NCBI GenBank assembly: GCA_036362985.1
Contig: JAYGXS010000008.1
Location: 9,609,524-9,673,523, forward strand
Direction of reading: 5' to 3'
Source: Ligula intestinalis
Lineage: Eukaryota; Platyhelminthes; Cestoda; Diphyllobothriidea; Diphyllobothriidae
Length of the DNA stretch: 64,000 bases
Positions 1-10,561 of the stretch are shown in pieces. Position numbers and translations under genes: made by a program. Below the pieces are notes generated by a model. It did not search any database, was not told where the DNA came from, and worked only from the letters and a program-made list of their open reading frames with translations. Positions within the stretch are counted from its first letter, which is position 1, and each line of letters begins with the position of its first letter.

Positions 1-392
1 GTTTGCTACCTGATTAAGGAGAAGGTAATGTCTACTTACCAAGTGACATGTGTACAGTATGAAATAAATAAAAACCGCTCGTAATTATTTTACTGAACTA
101 AATATATATTTATGTGAAAAGCATCAGAAAAGAATTAAACTGACCAATGTTGGTCATCGAAGGATGCCTATTAGAACAACTCCTACGGGTTAACATAACT
201 AAGAGAGCGGTTGGATAGACGGAAATTCGCCGTACTGAAAATATGGAAGTAATATTTTTATTGTTAATCGAAGGGAATAACGATCCCCAAGAAAGCACCC
301 CCCCCAATTTATATACTGAACCTCAAAGAAATTCTCAACTGACCAAACTACCTTTCGAGCTTTGATCTTTCATTTGATTTTTGCATTTATAG

Positions 393-416
393 ACTCCAAG
401 GAGGAGAGCGGCTTCG
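393..416 (+). CDS. Micro-exon, 24 nt (octapeptide class)
   Basis: The acceptor is ...tttgcatttatag and the donor is gtaagc. Phase 0 reading is TPRRRAAS. It is the first exon of the 24-nt series in this window. The upstream exon is at least 390 bases away or outside the window. Confidence 0.65.
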
Positions 417-499
417 GTAAGCAACCACTTGTGTCAGATTTCGCAACCTTTATAATATACCTGATGTAAAATTATATTTGACGAACATATTTTTTCAAA

Positions 500-860
500 A
501 TAAATGTTTTACCCGGTCCCCAATGGACAAAACTGCCAAGATTCAATAGAATACCAACCAGATCAGAATATACAAATGGTTGACGACAATAGCTAACCCC
601 AGAATGGACGTTTATCATCTCGCAATCCTAGTTCCCTATCACATTATTTCTCGCCAAAACGCTCGTGGCGTCAAACTGATCGCAACAATTTAGATATTTT
701 AGCAGACCTCTACAAGAGACGCTTAAGTTTTTATCACCTCCGACTTGTGTCTTTTCATTTGCTAGTCCTTGATTTCCAAAACAGTGCGCCACCATTTCAG
801 CCTATTGACGTGCTATGTTCTCCTTCTTGTTTTAGGCTTCTCAGTCGGTACGCTGCGCGT
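500..860 (+). repeat. Intron/exon segment duplicated at 4480-4830
   Basis: The stretch running up to the decayed micro-exon at 836 resembles 4480-4830. Shared landmarks are the GACGACA..TAG..GACCCC-type block, the gatttccaaaac/gatttctagaac block, and a final tgttgttttag-type acceptor. The second copy has an acceptor at about 4815 but no usable exon after it. This suggests segmental duplication of an exon-bearing unit. Confidence 0.45.
836..859 (+). pseudogene. Decayed 24-nt micro-exon (donor lost)
   Basis: An excellent acceptor (ttcttgttttag) is followed by a frame reading ASQSVRCA, clearly related to the intact exon at 11198 (SAQSVRSS). Where the donor should be the sequence is tctatt, not GTNNNN. 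The nearest GT lies one base early and would break the frame. A 12-nt version ending at a gtacgc donor (reading ASQS) remains possible, so it may be either a decayed copy or a smaller working exon. Confidence 0.5.
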
Positions 861-1005
861 CTATTTCACCTTTTATGTGTCCAGTCTCATCTGTATGACT
901 ACGGACTTTCTTACTCTCCTAAAAAGTGTGCAGAGGTTGTTGAACTGATATGACTTCAAAAAAGAAGAGCGAGATGCGATCTCTGGAACGATAGTTTCAT
1001 TCTGA

Positions 1006-1037
1006 GCTTTCGGCTCCACACGAAAAGCCATCATCAG
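1006..1037 (-). ncRNA. Hammerhead-ribozyme-like motif
   Basis: Read on the minus strand it has CTGATGA, then a stem GGCT...AGCC with a 10-base loop, then GAAAGC. This is the conserved core order of hammerhead ribozymes (CUGANGA, helix II, GAAA). Helices I and III and the cleavage site were not established. Confidence 0.45.
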
Positions 1038-1380
1038 CAAACGTCAACCACGCATAAATGGGTTTGGTTGGGGAGGGCAAGTGGTGGCAATTATTGATTG
1101 GTCCCCGTCCATGCCGCGTCCATTCTCACGCTATCTTATTGTGCCTCCGACGCGCGTCTCTGGAGTAACTGCGTGTGACCTTGACGTGGTGGCCTGCATG
1201 CTTGTAGAGTAACTAGGCCCCGGTTTCTGGTCACGGGCACGGATGGCAAAATAATAGGGAGGTATATCCACATACCCGTTTATGGAGTTAGGATCTGACA
1301 CCCAGGCCTCCAGCACCACCACCTTCCCTCCCCTACCAACCCCATTTATGCGTGGCTGACGTTTGCAGTTCTCATTTACT

Positions 1381-1412
1381 CTGACGATGGCTTTTCGTGT
1401 GGAGCCGAAAGC
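1381..1412 (+). ncRNA. Hammerhead-ribozyme-like motif
   Basis: The partner of the motif in the left arm reads CTGACGA, GGCT...AGCC stem, GAAAGC. The variable core base (CTGANGA) is C here and T in the left arm, as hammerhead cores allow. Confidence 0.45.
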
Positions 1413-2150
1413 TCAGAGTGAAACTATCGTTCCAGAGATCCGTCTTCCTCTTCTTTACAACAAGAACCTTGGGCACGCATTTTCGCTTCTATTCGTGATA
1501 TTACTTCACTTTCGTCCCCGGCGAGAGAAAATAGGATGACGCAGCGCGGCAGTACTGAGTGCAAGTCACCACCGGTCTACATGCCGGCCTCGTTGCATCG
1601 TAACTATAACATACTCACTTGAGCAGGAAGCCGTCATCTGCATCCTTATCACATTTGTATCTGCCACGACCGATGTGGAGACTATAGATCCCGACTCCTT
1701 ATCTGACTTCCTCCGCAAGTATACTGTCACGAAAACCTCAGATTTAGAAGTCTGCAGAGGATTTTTAAATGATATCAGTTCAGTTTCTGCACAGTTAAAG
1801 TATCGACCCCGCTTAAGCGTTCTGCCAGGACAGCAGCCTGATACTCTTCAGATCTGTATTCAGGAGAAGGCATGGTGCTTTCAGTTTAAGCACTTGATTC
1901 GGCCTAAGGTCTGACCTACTTTGGAGAGCATACTCACTGTTTTGCTATCCATTCTGATATTTCTGGAAGTTGTGCTGCCCGGGCAGACAAATTTGTGCAC
2001 GGATGAAAAACGAGTTTCGTTTACGATGATCCTATGTGCTTGGTAATCACCAGGTTTTGCTGATTTATACAAAAATGCCGTCTTCTACGTGCTGATGAGC
2101 AGTTTCTGTCGGAAAAAAAAGGTGGGTAGAAGTTTAAATTAGGTTTCAGA

Positions 2151-2220
2151 GCCCTTACCCCTACCCTAACCCTAATCCGTTACCTAACCCTTACCCCAAC
2201 CCTTACACAGGCCCTTACTA
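2151..2220 (+). repeat. Interstitial degenerate telomere-like repeat (CCCTAA)n
   Basis: About 70 bases are built of CCCTAA/CCTTAC/CCCTAC-like hexamers, including CCCTAACCCTAA, on the C-rich strand. TTAGGG is the usual metazoan telomere repeat. The copy is short and degenerate, so it is an internal telomere-like tract and not a chromosome end. Confidence 0.6.
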
Positions 2221-2349
2221 TAAGACACAGACCTGGGACTAAGCGTTCATTAAGTGCGCTGTTCTGGGACCCCAATTAGACTTCAAATCTACGACGTCCT
2301 TCTTTCGTATAAACTAGAAGGCAGACATCCCAAGCAATAAACTTTCAAG

Positions 2350-2990
2350 GAAAGGCGTACTTTGGGAAAATAAGTAAATTTATTCGTAAATTTTCGACAC
2401 TGGATCCCCAGGTTATCGTTGAACGTGACAAAAAGTTGCAAAGAACAGTGAACACTTCAAAGTGCTGATACAGTTATATAGTCATTTGGTGTGGACGCTA
2501 ATTGGTAGTTGCAATTTGCGTCAAATCCTGGTGGAAATAATTAACAGTTGCAATGGCGTAATGGCTTATTAGCAACTGTAATTTGAGTCGGTCCGGGGTC
2601 AGTCCAGGTCCTCCGCTGTGAGCGCTAGTTGCAGTTCATGTTGGTCCAAAGCTATCGGCTGTAGTCTTTTCCACCATTCTTTGAGGTGTTTGTACGCTCC
2701 AGCTAACTCGATACGCCGGTTGGTGCATGAATCACTGGAGTGCAGGGCCTCAAGAAATTATCGGCCTTTTTTGAGGGGCAACCTCCGATGATGCGTGTTT
2801 TATCCCATGCAAAAGTATGTCCTGTGCCAAGGCAATGCTTCGGACAAATGCTCACGTATCTTCACTGCCATGGATACAAGTGGATACGGATCTTCCTGTT
2901 TGGCCACAATATACCGTGTCACAAGTTTCACGTAGGATTTTTTAGATGGCTTCTTTTTAATCGAGCTAGTCAACCCTATCCTTAGGTTGT
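2350..2990 (-). mobile_element. PLE 3'-region remnant (copy of 57180-57900)
   Basis: This is colinear with 57180-57900, where a GIY-YIG frame is still readable. Shared blocks include ctggatccccagg, ttgcaatggcgtaatgg, caccattctttgaggtgt and gatgcgtgttttgtcccatg (one base differs here). This copy is more degraded and has no useful open frame. The left end has the hammerhead-like motif with a mutated core. Confidence 0.55.
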
Positions 2991-3211
2991 ACTAGCTGGG
3001 TGCGTAAACTATCCATCGGTTTGTGCGCTACTTTTATTTAGTGTTTCCGCAAGTATCTTTCAACGAGTTTAGACACGTTCCTTATATAAGAAAGGATTCG
3101 TCACGTGCTTGTTTTGGGCGCCTGAGTGGAACTATCTGATTCCTTTTCGTTGGACTGTTGTGGTCTCCTGCATCGGCAAACAAATTCACTGGGGTAACCA
3201 TTAAGGAAATA

Positions 3212-3322
3212 CAATTCAAACAAGCAGTTGAGCTCGTTTCGGTAGGTTTCTTCGTCAGGGCAGTGTGTCTTTGTTCTGATGAAGAAATCTACCAAAACGA
3301 GCTCAATTACCTGTTTGAATTG
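3212..3322. repeat. Imperfect 111-bp palindrome
   Basis: The left arm beginning caattcaaacaag and the right arm ending ctgtttgaattg are reverse complements over about 50 bases, with differences almost all transitions. Both strands therefore read a similar peptide (E-L-N-x-L-F-E-L on each). Each arm also has a CTGANGA...AAA(C)-type core; on the minus strand the left arm keeps CTGACGA and GAAAC but no convincing stem between them. The minus-strand peptide continues into an NGYPSEF motif typical of retroelement reverse transcriptase tails, so this is likely a foldback in PLE-like DNA. Confidence 0.6.
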
Positions 3323-3656
3323 TCTCCCCCAATTCCTTCTTTTTGTTGCATGTCTGTTTTGTTCTTTATGGTGAAGATACATTCATCCGCTGGCATAATC
3401 GTTGGGCGTAAGTACCTGTTTGCCTGAGGTGTTGACAAACTTTCCAGCAGTTCGATAGGTCTTGTTGACTCCTAACTGCTCTCCTCGTAGAGATCATTCA
3501 TAATTATTTTAGGTATGACCGACAAAGACAGAGGGACGCTAGGATAGCTATTTCGGAATGAATGAATGAATGAATGAGAAGGTTTGCGATCCAGGTATTT
3601 GCATGAATGAGGAAGAAGGCGGGTCGAGCACCAGCTCATTTGATTTATTGTTCTGA

Positions 3657-3688
3657 GCTTTCGACCACTTACAGGTGTCCATCTTCAG
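3657..3688 (-). ncRNA. Hammerhead-ribozyme-like motif
   Basis: Minus-strand order is CTGAAGA, a stem whose inner three pairs are CAC/GTG closed by GA/TC with one bulged base, then GAAAGC. The related motif at 31828 has CTC/GAG in the same place, a double compensatory change. Confidence 0.45.
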
Positions 3689-3817
3689 AGATGAGAAAGC
3701 AACCAAAAAGAGGGTAATTATAGTGGCCATAGGCCAATCAACTAGCGGAAATCGTCAGCTTGTCAATGGGTTAGAAACAACAAACCAAAAGGGGGTGGGG
3801 GGAGGGCAATTAGCTGT

Positions 3818-4032
3818 CAGTGGGGTCGATGAAACCGCTCGACCATCCCGTTGGCAGCCGGGTGATAGGCTGTAGTGCGAATGCGGGTACAGCCTGAAAA
3901 GGAGAGAACAGACTGGAAGAGATGAGATTCGAACTGAGCACCGCGATCAGTTGTGCTGGTGGAGAGAGCGCCGAATATGGCTACCCAACGACTGAGAAAC
4001 GCCTTAACCACCGTTGGCTTACTAGTCGTCAT
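3818..4032 (-). mobile_element. LTR-retrotransposon integrase fragment (Ty3/gypsy-like)
   Basis: The minus-strand frame of about 70 codons carries the integrase core signature: TTDRGAQFESHLF near the second catalytic Asp, then AYHPAANGMVERFHR with the third-acid region (N-G-M-V-E-R). Full integrases are several hundred residues, and no protease, reverse transcriptase or LTRs were recognised beside it. It is a truncated relic in an intron of the micro-exon locus. Gypsy-type is favoured by the HPAANGMVERFHR wording; a BEL-type source is less likely. Confidence 0.7.
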
Positions 4033-4155
4033 CAGCTAGTGATACCCAACTCCAATGTTACCGCTGAAATTGCTGCCACACTGAATTTCGAACTCGCGTC
4101 TCTCCGGTCAGAGGCAAACACCCTAGGCCTTGAGCCACGAGTCCGCTGTCTTGTC
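4005..4155 (-). repeat. tRNA-derived SINE-like copy
   Basis: It contains the cttactagtcgtcatcagct box and a tRNA-like stretch ending in ttgagccacgagtcc, the reverse complement of a box-A-like region. The same modules recur at about 29.9, 53.5 and 58.0 kb on this strand and at 20.7, 23.2, 30.1 and 50.1 kb on the other. Confidence 0.5.
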
Positions 4156-4209
4156 AGTTTTTGATTGGGAGTATATAGTAGTAGGAAATTTTACACCAAT
4201 CTGTTTTAG

Positions 4210-4272
4210 GATGAACTCATCCTGGTTGATACCTTTGCGAGCTTGGCACCTCCAGGCAAGGCGAATAGTAAT
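4210..4272 (+). CDS. Candidate exon, 63 nt
   Basis: The acceptor is accaatctgttttag and the donor is gtgaga. Phase 0 is open for 21 codons, beginning DELILVDTF and ending GKANSN. Size and phase suit the locus, but the peptide has no duplicate here, so chance is not excluded. Confidence 0.4.
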
Positions 4273-5094
4273 GTGAGACCGGAAGGCTGCTAGTGGACAT
4301 ATGTTCTACCTCTAAATCAGTCTTTTAGGTTACATTACTTTGATTTGCCCATAAATAGACAAATTCAGACGTCCTCTTTGCATTGACCAAAATTGCAAGA
4401 CAATTGTCAAATGAATGAGTTTGTTCCTATCACGTTTTATTTGAATTTGTAAAAACAAACGCAATTTTACGAGCGCATCTGAAGCCAATGAACAATTATC
4501 CGGAACTGCAATACAGAAACGTCCCAACCAGAGCATATAGACCGCCGACGACAGTAGTTGACCCCAAAATGGTTTTTATTCCTTGTCATCGTAAAAGAGT
4601 TTTCCGCGTCCATTCCGTCTCTCGATAAATTACTTTTAGGTCTACTATGACCGTAAGAAGAATAATTATTCGGAGCTGCCCACAAAAAATGATTTTGTTT
4701 CTACTGCCGGCATCTATGTGATTGCCGACATGTTTCCAATTGCCCAGCTTTGATTTCTAGAACGCCGTCTCCTACTGCAGCTTCTTGACATGTTATCTGC
4801 TCTTTGTTGTTTTAGACACTTTTAGAGGCTTTTATCCCTTTGTGTGAATTTTATGATAGCAAAACTTAAATTCTAGTGTCTAAAGCACTCCATATCGGCC
4901 GATTATTTGCAGCATCCTGACCGCTGCAGGTGACGTGCCCAACTATTGGTTGGTGAGGCTGCTAGACAGTGCGACTTCTAATTAGCGACTTGCTTGATTA
5001 TATCACGTCGGGGTCACCAGTTATGTAAGTATGTGTAATGCTTATAAGGTTAACGCTAACGGCTGTCATCTGCCAAGCCTGATTGGTCGGAAAA

Positions 5095-5310
5095 ATTTAT
5101 TCTGTACAGAATGGTTGGAGAATAGTTAGGAGGACGTTGCCACTCGGCCTGACATGGTGTTCGACCGTGTGGGCCGTGTTAGGGCGCGGGGTGGTCACGG
5201 CGGCCAACGATCGCTCCTTGTCAGGGTGGATTCTGATGTCTTCGTCAGCGCGGGAATTGTAAGAATGTGTTTGTGACCGTTTTAAAAAAACTGCGATGAC
5301 ACACATAGAC
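5095..5310. repeat. Dispersed repeat family D
   Basis: It contains the block ttctgtacagaatggttgg...ttaggagga, which recurs in altered form near 34.1, 52.5 and 54.4 kb. It has no coding signal. Related pieces elsewhere begin with a ggttaagtgagttTAACCC-type block. Confidence 0.45.
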
Positions 5311-5574
5311 GTGGGTCTACATCGTGTCAGCCATCTGCACCGATTTTGACTCTGTCATAGCACAGATATGGGGAAGGCGTGAGAGTGGGAGTATGCTAGA
5401 TGCCACGCCAGCCTTAATTTTGATAAACGAATTTCCTCACAACTTGCCGTCTGTTTCGAGTCCTTGCCTCCTCTGTCTCGGTATCTAGTAGCAACCCATA
5501 CGCAAGAGCCCAATTATAACAATAATCCCGGTAGTATCGTACTGTTAAACAATTATTGAATAATAAACGAGCTA

Positions 5575-6110
5575 CGAGCCTTGGTGATGGTTATTCGTTA
5601 TCAACAAGAACTGATTCTGTCGCGAGTAGTTGTTTCGACAGGAGAAAGATTCTCAAATCGAAAGTCTGGGAAGACGGAAGAATTTGGAACAATTTTGCTG
5701 AGCTGAAGTAGCCTAACAGTTAGTACATATGTGTACACCTGCCCTGGTATTTTATGCCTTTCAGATGTCATGGGTGGATGTGATCACACAACCGTTTGCC
5801 ACATGACAAAGTAGCCTAACAGTGTCCGTTGCAAGCATCGCGTACAAAAGCCAGCCGCTTAGGAGCAAAAGTGAGGACGTACCAAGTTTTGGCTGCGAAA
5901 TGAGTAATAATTCGGCTGCTGCCAATCAGATGAGGCGGAAATATCGATAAACTTTGAGCGTGCGCGCGTATGAAGCGGCGAGTGGGTCGATACCGTTGGG
6001 AAAGTCCGATAGGGCCCGAAGTCGATTATTAGGCATGGGTGTAAGCCCTTTCAAATCGAAAGCAGAATGAGTCAGCACAGCAGGCTCCCACAAGTCGGCC
6101 AAATATCGCC
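5575..6110. repeat. Dispersed repeat family C
   Basis: This is similar to 7440-7860 and 14815-15220. Shared features are a gtcgaca-type start, a ...ctc/ccaaat..ggaagacggaa block, then a gcaatgagtaat..ggctg..ccaatcaaatgaggc block. Open frames over it are incidental. The interval 5311-5574 shows nothing recognisable. Confidence 0.45.
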
Positions 6111-6639
6111 TGAATCTAGACAAAGGAACGGCACACTACCAATAACGTCACACGGGTGAAGCCAGCCTTGGGAGAGCTTTTGTGTGTCAGTATGAGAGGG
6201 GTGATACTTGCTTTTATGAGACTTTGGGACTTATTCTTTTGGCATCTGATTGGTGTGAATATATGCCCGGAAAGGAGTGTCGTGTACATTGGCCCAAAAA
6301 CGGGCCAGTCAAGGAGTCCATCAGGCCAACTATACACAACAGCTGTGGCTCTAGTCCACGGACAGCCGGTGATGCGTTGAAGGGAAAAAGAAGGGGTGGT
6401 ACGGAAATCTATGTCTACAAAAAAGTAACGTATTCGAACTATAAAGTAAGTATGAGAACGCTGAATTCGCCAAGATTCGGCAGTACTGGTGGCTTGATTA
6501 TTGTCAGGCCCCTTTGAATGCAGCCTATATCGCACTCTCACTGATGCGAGCTCCCAGCCATCCTCACGAACGACTAGCCAGATCACGCGTGCCACACACA
6601 CACGGACTGGTCAGTGTTTTGAGCTATTTATCTTCGTCC

Positions 6640-6870
6640 TTTTTTGGAGTAGCAGGTTGGTAGGAAGGAGAGTGTTGTAATGTTGCCAAAAGGCAAGAGT
6701 TTTGCCTTCACAGACACCTTGTTCCAACCCCTCATGAGGGAAAGTGGGTGACAATGCCGCAAGAAAAGGAAGTCTTTGTTGCGTACCTAGTACAAGCAAG
6801 CAAGCGTTACAAGATCGGACCAATCAGATTGTGTCCTTCAGGTAGTCGCAACTCGATTGACTTTCTGGTG
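6640..6870. repeat. Dispersed repeat family F
   Basis: Shared with 8270-8490 and, more distantly, 38455-38640. Blocks are ttgtaatgttgccaaaaggc, aaaaggaagtctttgttgcg, the tacctagtac run and ggaccaatcagattgtgtcc. It is non-coding. The interval 6111-6639 contains only chance open frames. Confidence 0.45.
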
Positions 6871-7166
6871 CATCCAAATGGCGTTTTAGAGCCCTAGAGT
6901 ATATGGAAATCAGGTGGCCTGCTGCTGAGAGTGTTTGAAGTACGTCAGGAGGGACCCATCATGGTTTTAATAAATATCTTAACAATAACACGAGGAGAAG
7001 GACGCAGAGGTCACAAGCATATCATCGTCCTTGCAACCTAACCCCTACTTAGGGTTGCGCAGCGTTTTTAAACTTCAGGCATGACAAAAGGTTTCAACAC
7101 AAACACAAGTCTTGTCTAGTATCGCTGACATTTCCCCTTACGGCTACATCTGCATTATGCTTTTAG

Positions 7167-7190
7167 CAACCGGAGACGGCAAGACCTTCC
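7167..7190 (+). CDS. Micro-exon, 24 nt (octapeptide class)
   Basis: The acceptor is cattatgcttttag and the donor is a perfect gtaagt. Phase 0 reading is QPETARPS, close to PQEGTRPS encoded at 10538. Confidence 0.7.
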
Positions 7191-7439
7191 GTAAGTGCTG
7201 AATACTTGTTAGGTTTCGTCAATCATTCTGCTTCTGGGTTTTTTCCGAATATGCCCGTTACTTCCCTTGGTCCAAAACCATCACCGGTTGCCATCATCTC
7301 TCTTTGACAGTTAAGACCTAGAAGAAAACTTTTAGACGTAATTAGGGTACCAAAAATTTGTGAGCTGGTCATGCGCATATTATTCACGTTGGTTACCTGC
7401 TCCGGGAATGTGAAGATCAAACTCTAGTTATTACTTGTC

Positions 7440-7860
7440 TAGCGTATTCAGCTATCCAGATACTGCACAGTGTCCTTGTCGAAGGTCGTTGTGTCGACAG
7501 TAGAAGGTTTCCCAAATCACAATTCAGGGAAGACGGAATAAACTGGAACAGATTTACTTCGAGAAAAACAACTGAACCAAAGGCGGCTGTATCACGAGCC
7601 AGCTGCCAGCTATGTCTGCGTGCCGGGTCTATCCGTGAAGTTGTGTAATTGTGAAGCTTTGACCGCGGGATGTTGGCTCTATTGGCTGCAGCCAATCAAA
7701 TGAGGGGGCCTATCGATTGGCTTCAAGCGCGTATTAATCAGCAAGTCGACCGAGAGCGGGGGAACAAACGAAAGCGCGCGCACCCGCGGAGTAGATAATT
7801 ACGCGTAGGCAAAAGTAGAATGAAACAGCGTGGGTGCACGGGCTCCCGTAGGTGTATTAA
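7440..7860. repeat. Dispersed repeat family C
   Basis: Second copy of the family seen at 5575-6110, recognisable by the ccaaatcacaattcagg and gccaatcaaatgaggg blocks. Confidence 0.45.
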
Positions 7861-7896
7861 ATATTGCTTAATTTGTTAACGCGTTTTTTCCTTCAG

Positions 7897-7998
7897 GATG
7901 CAGCCTCCACGGATAGTGCTTTGAAAAGCAGGCAGGGCAGTTATGCTGGCCGCACGTCGACCAAAGGTGATGCAGTTAAGGACGCGGAGAAGCCTACG
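7897..7998 (+). CDS. Exon, 102 nt (A-S-T-D-S class)
   Basis: The acceptor is gcgttttttccttcag and the donor is gtaagc. Phase 0 is open for 34 codons: it begins DAASTDSALKSRQ, passes through GRTSTKGDAVK and ends DAEKPT. The AASTDS block is shared with exons at 20102 and 25114, which argues that it is a real duplicated coding exon and not a chance frame. Confidence 0.7.
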
Positions 7999-8269
7999 GT
8001 AAGCTTGATTTTGCCCCCTAGGAAGCCAGTCTCCGCGTGGTGGCTCAAACAACGCCCCTAGCTTTGTTCAACAGGATTCATCACCATCACCTGGAAGGTT
8101 GTGTGCGTATTTATGATTCCTCCTCGAACGCTCAGCATTAGCAGGAGCAGAAATAATATAAGGTGCAAGCGTTTGAATCGGGAAATCAGTACGATACGTT
8201 CACCATAATACTGCTAGTTGACTCGCTGGTGGGCAGTGTTCCAACCACCGATTGTCACGCATTCCTCGT

Positions 8270-8490
8270 GGATGTTCGCGCTGTTGTAATGTTCCCAAAA
8301 GTCAACATTTCTGGCAGTCCCAGACGCTTTAATTCAATCCTCCAAGCCGAACAAGGGCGCAAGTAAAGGAAGTCTTTTATTACGTGCCTAGTACGGATAT
8401 TTAAGCAAGCGAACAGGCCTTATCAGGTCGGACTAATCCGACTTTGTTCTAGAGCGAATAGCGACTCGATTTGCGATCTGATTGGTTCGT
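8270..8490. repeat. Dispersed repeat family F
   Basis: A degraded copy of 6640-6870; the taatgttcccaaaagtc, aaaggaagtcttttattacg and gcctagtacggatat blocks align in order. Confidence 0.45.
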
Positions 8491-8499
8491 CTCCTTTGG

Positions 8500-9700
8500 T
8501 TGATGCTCTATCATCAGTGATAGGCACTCACGCTACGCTATCGGTCCGTCCATACACAGACACAAAGACCCGCATGCAGGTGCGGTCGTCAAGGAGCCGA
8601 AACCACGCAAGGCTGCCAGATGCGAGTAGGTCTGTAAGGGTGGCTCCTAACAGTTCGTCCTTAAAGTCCTCCTCCCTTTGCCATTCCCAAGGACTTTGTG
8701 ATGAGTTTAGGCTGGAATGAGAAGTGTGAGACAAAGGAAGACTTTATTATATCATTCCACGAACAACGTACTCACAGTTGCAGATTGCTAGCTATACTTT
8801 GTATTTCTCAGACTTATAATCTTACGAAAGTACACCGTTTTTATTTGTTGCACCAATTAACACCAGAAGGTCAAATGGCAAAAGTAGCTTATGTAGGCCC
8901 ACTCATATACCCCTAGTCCCAGCATTTTGTCTTGCAAACACGGTGGTTTTAGAGTTTTGTGGTGTGGAAGAAAAGGAAAGGCAGAGAAGGAAATTTTTTA
9001 AAATTAAGTGTTAAGTGAAAATTTTTAGTCTAAGTTGCTTCTCGCGGCCGCTGGGAGCAGCTTGTTCCGCATGTAAATTAAAGAAGTGCGCGGCGCTTTG
9101 CGCCGCGGACTATACTAATCTATCTTCAAGACGGTTAGGTGGACCACAGCTTAGTGGAAGTCGACGACTTTCTAAACACCATTTCAATTTTTTGGGTAAT
9201 TCAAGAAACTTCCCGTTTGATAATCAGGTTTTTCCGCAATAAATTAAGTGATAATACAGATTAGGAAAAGCTACATATATAAATCAATAACACTTCTAAA
9301 TGCAGTAAAATAAAAATGCATTTAGCATTTATTAAAGTATATTTCACTGCATGTCCTCATTTCCTGCCCATAAAACCCGATAAACACCGTTTTCGTGGGA
9401 AAACATGCAGGTTGTAGGGATTAATGAGTGGGGCTACATAAGCTACTGTTGCCGGTTATTTACGAGGACGTTTCCAACGTATCTACACTTAATTAATCCA
9501 GACCTTCCTTTCACTGTAAAAGTTCGACTACTTCAGACTTAAGTACTTTTATAAAGACGTGCAAAACGAACTGATAACCTTGAGATATTCTGCTTGCAAA
9601 GGTACGTTAGTGTCAATGTGAGGTCGAAGGTTAATAAACACTTTTATGTCTTTTTTTCGAAAACCTTAATAAACGCCTGTTCACTAAGTATTGCACCATT
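8500..9700. other. Intronic stretch without recognised features
   Basis: Only chance open frames are seen, mainly AT-rich sequence from about 9000 on. No RNA gene, repeat array or supported exon was found. Confidence 0.4.
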
Positions 9701-9709
9701 TGTTTTTAG

Positions 9710-9739
9710 GGATGTTGTGGAAAATGCTGTAATAAAAAG
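9710..9739 (+). CDS. Weak candidate exon, 30 nt, Cys-rich
   Basis: A strong acceptor (accatttgtttttag) precedes ten phase-0 codons reading GCCGKCCNKK. The donor gtttgt is poor. No homologue was seen elsewhere in the window. Confidence 0.25.
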
Positions 9740-9939
9740 GTTTGTCTACAAACACATGTTTTTGCAACAAAAAAACCGTTAGTCATAAATTCCTTATTTC
9801 TCACTCATTTTTCAATTTGAAATCATAAGGCGGATGAATTATGCATGACGCTTAGCTTGATGCAGTTTTTTCTGTTTTATGCAGCTTATGTTTCATTTGG
9901 TCTCAACATATTAAATTGTTATAGCGTTGCGACCCGCGT

Positions 9940-10265
9940 CTGGTATTTGTAATTAGCTCGAACGCTGAGTTAACCCAGTTATTGTCCCAAAAGTCAGCAC
10001 GAGAGAACAAGATAAGGCAGTCGACCAGGGGGTATGTTTATTCACTCAGAACAAGTCAAGCAAGTCACCGCAAGCCACTCTTATTCAGACCGCTCCATGA
10101 GCAGGCGTCAGCAGCGGCAGTGGACCAATCAGCTCTAAGGAAAAATCAATAGTCACTGCGAGCGCTCTAATGACAGCGGCGCGAGTTGCACTCACGTGCC
10201 TTTCTGTAGGATGGATGGGGATGGGGATGGGTGCATTCCCCACACCTCTTCCTCAGTTTTATGCA
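9940..10265. repeat. Dispersed repeat family A
   Basis: Shares with 17490-17825 and 60290-60680 the blocks ttgtaatta..cgaacgctga, tgtcccaaaagtcagcacg, tggaccaatcagct and a final ggg..gggtgcattcccca. It is non-coding. Confidence 0.5.
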
Positions 10266-10537
10266 GCTTATGTCCCCTATTTTGCAATGGATGTTCGATT
10301 TAATCTGAACATGTAGAATTGTTCTGAATGTAAAAAGTAACTGCATGGAGCGTTTCATAAAGCTGCTGAAACCACTACCCCAAAACACTACGGGGAGCAA
10401 ATAACATCAACTTTATATTTCTGAAAACAGTTCCTAACCTAGTCTCTCATAATAGGTTTTTCCACAAGCACAGGCTCTGTGTCCAATCATTGATTCTATA
10501 GCCTGCTATTGTGGATTTCTTTTGTTTGTCATTTTAG

Positions 10538-10561
10538 CCTCAAGAGGGAACAAGACCCTCC
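10538..10561 (+). CDS. Micro-exon, 24 nt (octapeptide class)
   Basis: The acceptor is tttgtttgtcattttag and the donor is gtaagt. It reads PQEGTRPS in phase 0. Confidence 0.7.

Larger units (their letters stand above)
960..1455. mobile_element. Inverted-repeat element with hammerhead-like arms
   Basis: About 130 bases at the left end (960-1095) are repeated as the reverse complement at the right end (about 1308-1455). Shared blocks include ctctggaacgatagtttca, gagctttcggctccacac and the CACGCATAAATGGG region. Both arms contain the hammerhead-like motif pointing outward. The roughly 210-base centre has no recognisable coding. It is probably a non-autonomous derivative of the PLE families present elsewhere in the window. 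Confidence 0.6.

Noticed and set aside
6116..6601. 161-codon minus-strand frame
   Set aside because: No recognisable domain, irregular composition, overlapping frames of similar size on the other strand, and no splice context.
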